A DNA stretch of 38,134 nt from Arminella tubonensis (GTDB lineage: Bacteria > Pseudomonadota > Alphaproteobacteria > Rhizobiales > Rhizobiaceae). The stretch spans positions 1 through 38,134 of the forward strand of contig NZ_PCDP01000022.1 in NCBI RefSeq assembly GCF_003240585.1, in the 5' to 3' direction. The notes under the pieces are model-generated. The model was not told the DNA's origin and made no database searches. It worked only from the letters and a program-made list of their open reading frames with translations. Below are positions 1 through 9,537 of the stretch, piece after piece; within the stretch, counting starts at the first letter, position 1, and each line of letters begins with the position of its first letter. Both the position numbers and the translations under genes were made by a program.

Positions 1-115
1 TCAGGGCGATCCTCGCACCCGACAGCGCCGGGCGCTGCAGGATGTCGCCGATGATGTTCTTCATGAACACCGTCGAGCCGGCGCCGATGAAGGTGATCTT
101 GGGGTTGGCTGTCAT
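1..115 (-). CDS. agaL2: GH4 alpha-galactosidase-like protein, N-terminal fragment (cut by window edge)
   Basis: Only the first 38 codons are inside the window. They read MTANPKITFIGAGSTVFMKN, followed by IIGDILQRPALSGARIAL. This is the NAD-binding Rossmann start of glycoside hydrolase family 4 (GAGS motif, then a K-N-I-I-x-D-I-L helix), the NAD/metal-dependent family that includes MelA-type alpha-galactosidases. It resembles the start of the GH4 gene at 6289-7755, which has GAGSVGFTKKLFTDIL, so the locus carries two GH4 paralogues flanking one transporter. It lies 21 nt downstream of the ATPase gene on the same strand and should be the last visible gene of that operon. The symbol is borrowed from the S. 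meliloti aga/agp locus by position. The substrate (alpha-galactoside rather than alpha-glucoside or glucuronide) is inferred from context. Confidence 0.75.
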   Translation of the reverse strand, partial: MTANPKITFIGAGSTVFMKNIIGDILQRPALSGARIAL

Positions 116-136
116 CAATGTCTCCGCACGTAAATG

Positions 137-1804
<1,668 letters not shown>

Positions 1805-1819
1805 GTTGCGTCCTCCTTC

Positions 1820-2947
1820 TCAATAGGGGTCGACAGCATCGCGCAGACCGTCGCCGAGCGCATTGAACGCAAAGACGGTGATCAGCACGAAGGCGACGGG
1901 CGAAAGGATCCAGGGATAGGAGCCGATGACGGAATAGGTCGAGGTGTCCTGCAGCATCAGGCCCCAGGAGATCAGCGGCGGCTTGACGGCGAATCCAAGG
2001 AAACCGAGGAAGGATTCGAGCAGCACGACACTCGGAATTGCCAGTGTCACGGAAACGATGACGTGGCTCATCACGTTTGGAAAGATGTGTTGCAGGATGA
2101 TGCGGCGGTCGGTGGCACCGACGGCCATCGCAGCGCGAACATAGTCGATCCGCGCCAGCGCGAGCGTCTTGCCGCGCACCTCGCGCGACATCTGCGCCCA
2201 GCCGAGCGCCGACATGACGATGATCACAAAGGCCAGAAAGACATTGGTTGGCGCGGTCACCGGGATGAGCGAAGTCAAGGCCAGATAGAGCGGCAATTGC
2301 GGGAAGGCGAGCACGAGGTCGACGAAGCGCTGCAGCCAGGCATCGAACGTGCCGCCGAAGTAGCCCGACACCATGCCGACCGTCGTCCCGACCACCGTGA
2401 CAATGAACACGACGGTCAGCGCGATCATCAGCGAGACGCGCGAACCGTAGACGGCGCGCGAAAGAATGTCGCGGCCGAACTTGTCAGTACCCAGAAAATG
2501 TACCGGCTGGCCGTCGGTCGTCCCGAAGAGATGCCGGTCCCCCGGGATCAGGCCGAACAGATCATAGGACGCGCCCTTGACGAAGAAACCGAGAAGCCGG
2601 GGATTGTTGTAGTCCGGTCCGACGATCGGCTGAAACGTCACCGGATCGAGCTCCTCGGTTTCGGCAAGCGCATAGACGCGCGGCTGGAGCGAGAAATTGC
2701 CGTCCTTGTCGTGAAAGCTCATCACCTGCGGTGGCGCAAAGCCGCTGTCGGTCGCCTTCGGGTCAAGCGGTGCAACGAATTCCGCGAAAACGGACATGAG
2801 CAGCAGGAGAACCACAAGAAGGAGGCCGCTCATGCCGGTCCACGAGCGTTTCAGGCGTCGCCAGACAAGTGCGGGATAGCTCTCATTGCCGCCCGTAGGC
2901 TTCAGCTTTTCTTCAGTCGGGGGTGTGGAGTCCGAGAAAGCCAGCAT
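1820..2947 (-). CDS. agpC: ABC transporter permease, DppC/OppC type
   Basis: A 375-residue inner-membrane permease. It has an N-terminal cytoplasmic stretch, a first membrane segment at about residues 38-60 (GLLLVVLLLLMSVFAEFV), a large periplasmic insert typical of OppC proteins, and then five further hydrophobic segments. The EAA loop that contacts the ATPase is visible as ARIDYVRAAMAVGATDRRIILQHIFPN. The ATG overlaps the stop of agpB (TGATG arrangement), which implies translational coupling. It forms the membrane channel with AgpB for uptake driven by the double ATPase. The ligand is probably an alpha-galactoside, judging from the flanking GH4 genes. Confidence 0.9.
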   Translation of the reverse strand: MLAFSDSTPPTEEKLKPTGGNESYPALVWRRLKRSWTGMSGLLLVVLLLLMSVFAEFVAPLDPKATDSGFAPPQVMSFHDKDGNFSLQPRVYALAETEELDPVTFQPIVGPDYNNPRLLGFFVKGASYDLFGLIPGDRHLFGTTDGQPVHFLGTDKFGRDILSRAVYGSRVSLMIALTVVFIVTVVGTTVGMVSGYFGGTFDAWLQRFVDLVLAFPQLPLYLALTSLIPVTAPTNVFLAFVIIVMSALGWAQMSREVRGKTLALARIDYVRAAMAVGATDRRIILQHIFPNVMSHVIVSVTLAIPSVVLLESFLGFLGFAVKPPLISWGLMLQDTSTYSVIGSYPWILSPVAFVLITVFAFNALGDGLRDAVDPY

Positions 2948-3957
2948 CAGAACGCTCCTCCGTGTTGGCGGACCCGCGGGTCGAGCAAGGCGAGGAGCAT
3001 ATCGGCGATGATGTTTCCGACGATCAACGTGGCGGACAGGACCATCATGAAGGTCGCCGTCACATAGACGTCGCCGACGGCCATGGAACCGACGATGGCG
3101 GGGCCGACGGTCGGAAGCGCAAAGACGATCGCCGTCTCGATCTCCCCGGTCAGCATGTAGGGAAGCACGACGCCCTGGTACATGACCAGCGGATGTAGCG
3201 CGTTCGGCACGGCGTGACGCATGACAACAGCCGCCCCGCTCAGGCCCTTGGCGCGGGCCGTTTCGACATATTGCGCGTTCAGCGTATCCAGCAGGTTGCC
3301 GCGCATGATGCGCATGTTGTAGGCAAGCCCGCCGAAGGTGGCGATTGCGACCACCGGCCAGACGTGTCGGATGAGATCGCCGAGCTTTGCGAAGGACCAG
3401 GGTGCGCCACCATATTGCGGCGAATAGAAACTGCCGATTTCCGCGACGTTGAGCTGGAAGACAAGCAGATAGACGATGATCAGCGCCATCAGGAAGCGCG
3501 GCACCGTCATGCCGAGGAAAGCGACGCCCGACAGCACCGTGTCGATCCAGCTATATTGTCGCGTCGCCGCCAATATGCCGAAACTGATGCCCAGTATCGA
3601 CGCGAAGATATGGCAGACAAGCGCGAGGATCAGGGTTCGCGGCAGCCGCTCACCGACAACGTCGGCCACCGGCTTGTTGTAGAACATGCTGTAGCCGAAA
3701 TCGCCATGGGTGACGATGCCGCCGATCCAGTTGAGATATTGAATTGGTATCGGCTTATCGAGACCGTGTTCCTTGCGATAGGCCTGTGCCTGGGCATCGG
3801 CCTGCGCGAAGGACGCGCCGCCCTGGTTCATGGCCTGCGAGCGGATATAGTCAGCGTAGTCACCCGGCGGCGCCTGAATGATCGTGAAGGTCACCAGGCT
3901 CAGGATGAAGAGCACCGGAATTGCCGAGGCGATACGGACGAGCAGAAATCGCAACAT
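2947..3957 (-). CDS. agpB: ABC transporter permease, DppB/OppB type
   Basis: A 336-residue permease with the classic OppB layout. An N-terminal membrane anchor (MLRFLLVRIASAIPVLFILS) precedes a periplasmic domain containing the YRKEHGLDKPIPIQYLNWI stretch typical of this family, followed by five membrane segments. The EAA loop reads YVETARAKGLSGAAVVMRHA, with the usual permease helix after it. It pairs with AgpC, whose start overlaps its stop. The gap of 124 nt to the upstream binding-protein gene contains a strong stem-loop, which may lower permease expression relative to the binding protein. Confidence 0.9.
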   Translation of the reverse strand: MLRFLLVRIASAIPVLFILSLVTFTIIQAPPGDYADYIRSQAMNQGGASFAQADAQAQAYRKEHGLDKPIPIQYLNWIGGIVTHGDFGYSMFYNKPVADVVGERLPRTLILALVCHIFASILGISFGILAATRQYSWIDTVLSGVAFLGMTVPRFLMALIIVYLLVFQLNVAEIGSFYSPQYGGAPWSFAKLGDLIRHVWPVVAIATFGGLAYNMRIMRGNLLDTLNAQYVETARAKGLSGAAVVMRHAVPNALHPLVMYQGVVLPYMLTGEIETAIVFALPTVGPAIVGSMAVGDVYVTATFMMVLSATLIVGNIIADMLLALLDPRVRQHGGAF

Positions 3958-4035
3958 GGGACGGTTATTTCTCTTGTTGCCGCCATCGGTTCGGGCTCTG
4001 TCGGAGCGTTAAGCGACGGCTGTGTTCATCGGGGC

Positions 4036-4059
4036 CCGGCCGCACCCGCGTGCGACCGG
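4036..4059 (-). promoter_or_regulatory. Stem-loop between agpA and agpB
   Basis: CCGGCCGCAC, loop CCGC, GTGCGACCGG forms a 10-bp GC-rich stem with one mismatched or wobble pair. It lies 22 nt after the binding-protein stop codon and about 80 nt before the permease start. No T-run follows, so it looks more like an mRNA-stabilising or partial-attenuation hairpin than a full terminator. Binding-protein messages in ABC operons are often protected by such structures, which keeps the binding protein in excess over the permeases. Confidence 0.55.
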
Positions 4060-4081
4060 AGACTTCATTTCCCCTGGGAGG

Positions 4082-6166
4082 CTAGTTGATCGGGCCGCTA
4101 TCGCCGGGCTTGCCGGGCAGCTGCTGCGGAAACAGCTCATACTTGCCCTGCTTGTCGGCCGCGACGAAGACACGCTCGCGAATGATCGCATCCTCGGCCC
4201 AGTTGAACATGAAGATCGGCGTTCCCTGCGGAATATTCGAGAAACGCTTGTTGATGATCAGCGCGCCTGGATATTCGGTCAGCCCGACGGTGTTGACGTT
4301 CTCCGTATAGACCTTCTGGTACTGCTTCATCAGCTTGGTACGCTCGTCATTGTCCTGCGTGGTCATGAACTTGTCGACGATATCGACCAGCTGCTGTTCG
4401 AAGGGCATCAGATCGAGCTGACCATTTTCCGGCGCCCGGTGATGCCAGCTTGTGCGCGGGCCAACCGGTGCTAGCTGTTCGGTGTTCTGCACCACGGAAG
4501 AGAGCTCCGTGTGATTGCGCATCACCATCCAGTCGAAGCGGCCCGCATAGTTTGCAGCGTCACGCTGGGTGCCGGTCAGCGAGTTGAGGATAACCCGGAT
4601 CCCGAGCTTCTCCATTTGCGCAATAACACCTTCGGCAAGGCTCTTGTCGGTGCCGTAGTCGTTATTGACGAGAAGCACGATCTCGACGTCCTTGCCGCCG
4701 GCAGTGCCGGTCGGGAAGTTGACGATGCCGTCGCCATCGGTGTCCTTCAAGCCCGCTTTCGCCAGTTCAGCCTTGGCGCCGGCAAGATCGAAGGGATAGT
4801 AGACGGTCGACTGGCGGTCGTAGAAGCCGGTGCCCGAGGAGAGGCCGCCCGGATAGATGGCCGTGAACGGCCCCTTGACCAGCGATTCGCCGGTCGCCTT
4901 GCGATCGAGTGCCATCGTCACGGCCTTGCGGAAGTCGAGGTTACGGTTCAGCTCGCGAACAGCCTGTTCGCGTGCATCGGGATTTCCCCAGCCGTTCGCC
5001 GAGAAGTTCATATGCAGATTATAGCCGATCAGACGCGGCCCGAAGGCGAGACGGGACGGCGCATCCGGCTGCGCGGCGCGCTTCAGCGAAGCCACGAAGT
5101 TTTCCGGCTGTTCCAGGTTGGAGATGTCGCCTGAGCCGGCAACGGCCTGAACGTCCCGGTCTGCCCATGTCGAAAGCTTGTAGTGGAGTTCGTTGAGGTA
5201 GGGCAGCTGGTTGCCCTTCTCGTCGACCTTCCAGTAATAGGGGTTGCGGCGCATCACGATGATGTCGTCAGGCCGATATTCGACCGGCACCCAGGCACCC
5301 ATGACCGGCATGTTCATATATTCCGGCGGAAAGGCGTTCTTGAACTGGTCGTAGGTGTTCTTGGAATATTTCGGATGCTGCGGCTTCAGGATATGCGAAG
5401 GGCCGGGGCAGAACGTGCCGTAGGCCATGGCGAACAGATATTGCCGCGGAAATGCGTCCTTGAAGGTCCATTCGACAGTGTAGTCATCGATCTTCTTCAG
5501 CGTCGTTCCGACACCGAAGGTCTCCGGCGTTGCGCCGTTGAGCGGTGATACGTTGGGGTCGACGACTTCGTCGTCCCAGTAGAACATTACGTCGTCAGCG
5601 TTGAAGGCGACGCCGTCGGACCACTTGGCCCCTTCGATCAGGTGCATGGTGAGCTTGTGGCCATCCGGCGACCATTCCCAGCTCCTGGCAAGGTTCGGCA
5701 GCGGTTCGGTGTCTTTTGCCTCGACCTGGAATAGCGGTGCAGTCCGCGTCAGGCATTCCGAAAGGCCGATGTCGATGCCGCCCCAACCCTGGGTCTGGCC
5801 GGCGCCGTAGTTCCAACCTTCCGGCCGTCCGCCGATGACGTGGCGCATTGTGTCGCCATAGACACCGATGCCGTCGGGCATGTTGCCAGTCTTATAGACC
5901 AGCGGCTCCTTGGGCAGGCGCTCCTTGAGCGGCGGCAACTTGCCGGTCTTGACGAACTTGTCGTTGACCCAGTCGGGCTCGTGATATTCCGCAAGCGCCT
6001 TGAACTCCAGGATGGAGTCGCGGGCGACATATTTGATCTTGCCTTCGGCCGGGAAGGCTGGCGCCACCGGCGCCACGGTCGGCTCGGCGGCGTGCGCATT
6101 CATCGCAAGAACGGACGCAGCAAGCGCCAGCCCCGCAACAATGCTGATGGGTCGGAAATGGGTCAT
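4082..6166 (-). CDS. agpA: Periplasmic solute-binding protein (SBP family 5), alpha-galactoside type
   Basis: From the ATG at 6166 this is a 694-residue secreted binding protein of the DppA/OppA class (SBP_bac_5). That start is preceded by GGGAG a few bases upstream and gives a clean Sec signal peptide (MTHFRPISIVAGLALAASVL, cleavage near AHA-AEP). An open extension of 30 codons further upstream has no such features. The mature protein shows family landmarks such as the W-S-P-D-G-x-K-x-T-x-x-L strand near residue 170 and a buried ADDVMFYWDD segment. At about 690 residues it is longer than peptide-binding members (about 510) and matches AgpA of S. meliloti, needed for melibiose and raffinose uptake. 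It follows the GH4 gene after 122 nt. Substrate is inferred from context. Confidence 0.88.
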   Translation of the reverse strand: MTHFRPISIVAGLALAASVLAMNAHAAEPTVAPVAPAFPAEGKIKYVARDSILEFKALAEYHEPDWVNDKFVKTGKLPPLKERLPKEPLVYKTGNMPDGIGVYGDTMRHVIGGRPEGWNYGAGQTQGWGGIDIGLSECLTRTAPLFQVEAKDTEPLPNLARSWEWSPDGHKLTMHLIEGAKWSDGVAFNADDVMFYWDDEVVDPNVSPLNGATPETFGVGTTLKKIDDYTVEWTFKDAFPRQYLFAMAYGTFCPGPSHILKPQHPKYSKNTYDQFKNAFPPEYMNMPVMGAWVPVEYRPDDIIVMRRNPYYWKVDEKGNQLPYLNELHYKLSTWADRDVQAVAGSGDISNLEQPENFVASLKRAAQPDAPSRLAFGPRLIGYNLHMNFSANGWGNPDAREQAVRELNRNLDFRKAVTMALDRKATGESLVKGPFTAIYPGGLSSGTGFYDRQSTVYYPFDLAGAKAELAKAGLKDTDGDGIVNFPTGTAGGKDVEIVLLVNNDYGTDKSLAEGVIAQMEKLGIRVILNSLTGTQRDAANYAGRFDWMVMRNHTELSSVVQNTEQLAPVGPRTSWHHRAPENGQLDLMPFEQQLVDIVDKFMTTQDNDERTKLMKQYQKVYTENVNTVGLTEYPGALIINKRFSNIPQGTPIFMFNWAEDAIIRERVFVAADKQGKYELFPQQLPGKPGDSGPIN

Positions 6167-6288
6167 CGTCTCTCCCTCTTGTCGCGAGCGTCCATTGAGG
6201 ACTGCTCGGCTCCTCCACACATGAAACGAACCGGCCGAACGGCGTCTCTCCTCCAAAGATCCGCCGCCGCCATTTCGTCCCTGATCTA

Positions 6289-7755
6289 TCAGCCCGCTTG
6301 CTTCAGCGCGGCCTTCTCAACCCTTAGTTCCTCGATCGAACGGACGTTGCGGGTTGCCGCGCCCTTCCAGTCTCGCGTCTGCACCTTGGACTTCGACAGC
6401 CGCTCCTTGGCGCCGTCGATCGCATGCGCATATTGGGGAAGCCAGCGGGCCTGGGCGACGACCATCTCGTCAACCATCTGCCAGACCTCTTCCGGGGTGG
6501 AAACTGCGCCGACGAGCGGATCATGCAGTACAGCCAGCTTCAGGAGGTCGATGTCGCCGGTGACCGCTGCGTGCACCGACATGCGCTGGACGTTGATCGA
6601 TGCGATGCAGGTTGCAGCGCAGGCTTCGGGCAGGGTGATGCCGGCTACCATGTTGATGCCGAACCGATCGACGAAGCCGGGCGATTCTATGATCGCGTCG
6701 GCGGGCAGATTGGTGATGACGCCGTTGTTCTTGACGTTGAAGTGACCCCGATAGACACGGTTCGTCTCCAGCGCCTCGAGAATATGGCTTGCATGCTCGT
6801 TCGAGCGACGTGCCGGTTCGATGGGAGCGGCGGCCGAGTCGAGGATCTGCTGGAATTCAGTCTCGAACCAGTTGCGGGTTTCGGTTGAATGCCGGAGATA
6901 GCCGCCGGTCTCGCCATGGATCCAGTCGGACATGTCGATCCATTTTTTGATCTCGTCCGGCCGCTTGCGATACCAGGGCAGGTATTCGGACAGGTGGCCG
7001 TTGCTTTCAGTCGAATAGACGCCGAAGCGCTTCAACACATCGATGCGCAGCTTCTCCTGTTGGGAATAGACCGGGTGAGCCTCAAAGGCTGAAATCAGCT
7101 CGTCCTTGCCGATCTTACGGCCATTGAGGCGCAAATCGACAAACCATGTCTGGTGGTTTATGCCCGAGCAGACATAGTCAAGCTCCTGCTTCGACTTGGC
7201 GCCCAGGACTTCGGCGATCTGTTCGGCGCCGTGCTGTACGCCGTGGCAAAGGCCGACCGTGTTGACCTTGCCGTATTCGATCGCGGCCCAAGTGTTCATC
7301 GCCATCGGGTTTGCATAGTTCAGGAACGTGGCGCCGCTCTCGGCGACCTCGCGGATGTCCTTGCAGAAATCGAGAATGACGGGAATGTTGCGCTGGCCGT
7401 AGAGGATGCCGCCGGCACAGATCGTATCGCCGACACACTGGTCGATGCCGTATTTCAGCGGAATGCGGATATCGTCGGCATAGGCCTCGAGCCCACCGAC
7501 GCGCACGCAGCTGATGACATATCTGGCGCCTTCGATCGCTTTGCGGCGATCAGTTGTCGCCGTCACGCGGGTCGGGAGATCGTTCGACGAGACGATCCGG
7601 TCAAGGATCGCCTTGATCATTTTGAGGTTATGTTCGCTGAGATCGGTCAGCGCGAATTCGACATCCTTGAACTCCGGAACGCAGAGGATGTCCGTGAATA
7701 ATTTCTTCGTGAAGCCGACGCTGCCCGCGCCTATGATAGCGATTTTGAAACTCAT
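6289..7755 (-). CDS. agaL1: GH4 alpha-galactosidase (NAD- and metal-dependent)
   Basis: This 488-residue cytoplasmic enzyme belongs to glycoside hydrolase family 4, which cleaves glycosides by an NAD-mediated oxidation/elimination route. The N-terminus has the dinucleotide fold IIGAGSVGFTKK. NYANPMA (about residues 146-152), LCHGVQH (Cys170) and GINHQTW (His201) correspond to the substrate and metal ligands of MelA/AglA-type enzymes. The ATG at 7755 follows GGTGAGGG; the 21-codon upstream extension lacks this. It is the first gene of the transporter operon, so imported alpha-galactosides could be split to galactose and glucose or sucrose. The family is clear. Alpha-galactosidase rather than another GH4 specificity is inferred from the agp neighbours. 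Confidence 0.85.
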   Translation of the reverse strand: MSFKIAIIGAGSVGFTKKLFTDILCVPEFKDVEFALTDLSEHNLKMIKAILDRIVSSNDLPTRVTATTDRRKAIEGARYVISCVRVGGLEAYADDIRIPLKYGIDQCVGDTICAGGILYGQRNIPVILDFCKDIREVAESGATFLNYANPMAMNTWAAIEYGKVNTVGLCHGVQHGAEQIAEVLGAKSKQELDYVCSGINHQTWFVDLRLNGRKIGKDELISAFEAHPVYSQQEKLRIDVLKRFGVYSTESNGHLSEYLPWYRKRPDEIKKWIDMSDWIHGETGGYLRHSTETRNWFETEFQQILDSAAAPIEPARRSNEHASHILEALETNRVYRGHFNVKNNGVITNLPADAIIESPGFVDRFGINMVAGITLPEACAATCIASINVQRMSVHAAVTGDIDLLKLAVLHDPLVGAVSTPEEVWQMVDEMVVAQARWLPQYAHAIDGAKERLSKSKVQTRDWKGAATRNVRSIEELRVEKAALKQAG

Positions 7756-7930
7756 GACCCTCACCTCTATTCGAACGAACAACAAGGGGGAATATTGGCC
7801 GAAGGTATGTTCCTCCAAGCCGCAAAAACGCAGTAAAACTACGCTTTCTCCTCCTTCTGCCTCTCCTCGTCGGCAGTTGCTCGCTGTCTGTGAGACGCGA
7901 TTATGCCTATAACGGCTCGAGCGACCAGAG

Positions 7931-7962
7931 AATTATTGTGCTTTCAAGGGTAATTTTGTGCT
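7931..7962. promoter_or_regulatory. Direct AT-rich repeats upstream of the alpha-galactoside operon
   Basis: The 292-nt gap 7756-8047 between the ROK gene and the GH4 gene contains AATTATTGTGCT at 7931 and TAATTTTGTGCT at 7951, spaced exactly 20 bp (two helical turns). The words TAATTTTGT and AATTATTG also occur together in the ROK/lacE intergenic region at 9273-9294. I infer a regulator binding site, possibly for the ROK protein, controlling the operon that starts at 7755. No convincing -35/-10 pair was found. The rest of the gap holds no gene that I can support. Confidence 0.4.
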
Positions 7963-8047
7963 GCGCGATTGGTCGTCAGCGGGCAAACCGCACGGACGGT
8001 TTCTCTGCCACGCGGAGCCTCTTGCTGCTCCCGAATGCAGGCATCAC

Positions 8048-9268
8048 TCAGCTGTTCAACAGCAACGCGCCGGCCGTCGGCTCGGCCTTGCCGACAGTCC
8101 CGGAGCTGGTTTCGAAATCGAAGAGCTTCTGGGTCACGAGGGCGGCAGCGCCTCTCGCCCAGGAATTATCCTCCCAGTCGGGCAGAAGCGGGGGAGGGGC
8201 ACGAAAGGTGTGCTTGAGCAATGACGCCCGTAAGGGGCCGAACAGGGTTTCGCCAAAAGAGACCGCTTCTCCGCCGACAACAATGACTTGCGGATCGGTG
8301 ATGTTGACAAGATTGGCGAGCGATTTGCCGATGCCGCTGCCTGCTTGCCCCAACAGGGCAACGATGGCCGGCTCCTGGTTCTCCAATGCATCCAGCATCG
8401 CTGCCAGACCCGACGTGTCGTCTCGCCCGGTTTCCTTCCTCCATGTTTTCAGCAAGGACGGTTCGGAATAGTAGGCCATGAGGCAGCCGCGCTTGCCGCA
8501 TTCGCAAAGCCGCCCGTCCTCCTCGAGAAGCGTGTGGCCGAATTTGCCTGCCGCGCCATTGGCACCGCGATAAAGTTTGCCGTCGATGATCAGCGCGCAG
8601 CTGATACCGACGCCGATGGCCAGCACGGCCATGTTGCGATGCTGGCGGCCGAGCCCGAATAGCTGTTGGGCAACGGCGTATGCGTTGGTATCGTCTTCAA
8701 GCCAGACCGGCACTTTCACCTTTTCGGCAAGCATGCGGGCAAGCGGGACATTGTCCCAATTGAAACGGTGGCTCCGCACGCAGGCCGCTTGGTCATTGTC
8801 GATGACACCCGGCACTGAAACACCGATGCCCGCCAGACGCGCACTCGGACGATTAGCGGATTGCAACAGGTCAGGCACCGAAGCGGCCAGTGTCTCGACG
8901 ACATGTGCCGGGTCGCGACTGGAGAAGGTGAGGCGGATCGAGGCCAGCGGGTCAGTCGCCAGATCCGTCACCACGCATTCCGCGGCCCCGACCATCAGCT
9001 TGAAGCCGATGGCCAATCCGTTGGCATAATTGATGTCGACGGGGATCGGCCGGCGGCCCGAAAGGCCTGCGACCGCCTTTCCCTCGCATACATGGCCCTC
9101 CTCGATAAGGTCACCGATGACGAAGGTCACGGCCGCGGGGCTGAGGCCGGTCGTCGTTGCGATTTCGGCACGGCTCTTCGGTCCCTCCTGTCGCAGAAGA
9201 TTGAGAATGAGCCGCCGGTTCATCGCGCGGGACGTGCTTTGGTCGCCTTTGAGCTTCACGGTTTTCAT
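8048..9268 (-). CDS. ROK family transcriptional regulator
   Basis: A 406-residue repressor of the NagC/Mlc/XylR class. Residues about 15-75 form a winged helix-turn-helix (SRAMNRRLILNLLRQEG, then SRAEIATTTGLSPAAVTFVI). The rest is a ROK sugar-sensing domain, with the zinc motif C-x-C-G-K-R-G-C after a conserved GH at about residue 250. The phosphate-binding loop of ROK kinases is degenerate here (GVGISCAL), as usual in regulators. It lies between the alpha-galactoside operon (same strand, downstream) and the lac operon (divergent), with a palindrome 3 nt upstream of its start. I infer that it represses one or both operons and itself, with a galactoside or derived sugar as inducer. No characterised orthologue is recognised. 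Confidence 0.85.
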   Translation of the reverse strand: MKTVKLKGDQSTSRAMNRRLILNLLRQEGPKSRAEIATTTGLSPAAVTFVIGDLIEEGHVCEGKAVAGLSGRRPIPVDINYANGLAIGFKLMVGAAECVVTDLATDPLASIRLTFSSRDPAHVVETLAASVPDLLQSANRPSARLAGIGVSVPGVIDNDQAACVRSHRFNWDNVPLARMLAEKVKVPVWLEDDTNAYAVAQQLFGLGRQHRNMAVLAIGVGISCALIIDGKLYRGANGAAGKFGHTLLEEDGRLCECGKRGCLMAYYSEPSLLKTWRKETGRDDTSGLAAMLDALENQEPAIVALLGQAGSGIGKSLANLVNITDPQVIVVGGEAVSFGETLFGPLRASLLKHTFRAPPPLLPDWEDNSWARGAAALVTQKLFDFETSSGTVGKAEPTAGALLLNS

Positions 9269-9271
9269 TTC

Positions 9272-9288
9272 TTAATTTTGTAAATTAA
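9272..9288. promoter_or_regulatory. AT-rich palindromic operator between the ROK gene and lacE
   Basis: TTAATTT-TGT-AAATTAA is a perfect 7-bp inverted repeat with a 3-nt spacer, lying 3 nt upstream of the ROK start codon and within the divergent lac promoter region. ROK repressors such as NagC and Mlc bind AT-rich palindromes, so this is a good candidate autoregulatory and lac operator. A possible lac promoter (TTGCGT at 9292, 17-nt spacer, ATAACT at 9315) lies just downstream and is weak by sequence. Confidence 0.55.
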
Positions 9289-9343
9289 TTATTGCGTCTG
9301 TTTTAAACTTATGCATAACTTCACTGGCCGATCAATATCCGGC

Positions 9344-9359
9344 TCGTGCGGAAGCACGA
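9344..9359 (+). promoter_or_regulatory. Small hairpin in the lacE 5' leader
   Basis: TCGTGC-GGAA-GCACGA is a perfect 6-bp stem closed by a GGAA tetraloop of GNRA type. It sits about 180 nt before lacE in the roughly 250-nt region 9289-9537, which has no gene that I can support. It could stabilise or regulate the lac leader transcript. A chance hairpin cannot be excluded. Confidence 0.25.
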
Positions 9360-9537
9360 AGAAGTCAGCAAATACGTACACGAGGTCTCCCCAACCGATA
9401 GCGCCGCCAATGCGTCAGCAGTGGCGCGCCCGGCTATGCGAAATCGCGCGTTCGGAAATGGTTGGACATGCTGGAGGGCGTCCCAGCCGATCTGTGCTGG
9501 CGAGGATGGAAGAGGGCATCAAAAGGGAGGAGTTCAC

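Noticed and set aside
7984..8001. AAACCG-CACGGA-CGGTTT inverted repeat downstream of the ROK gene
   Set aside because: Short 6-bp stem with no T-run in the direction of transcription; not convincing as a terminator.
9346..9537. In-frame upstream extension of lacE
   Set aside because: The Tat signal and GGGAGG site both place the start at 9538; the extension has no signal-like or conserved content.
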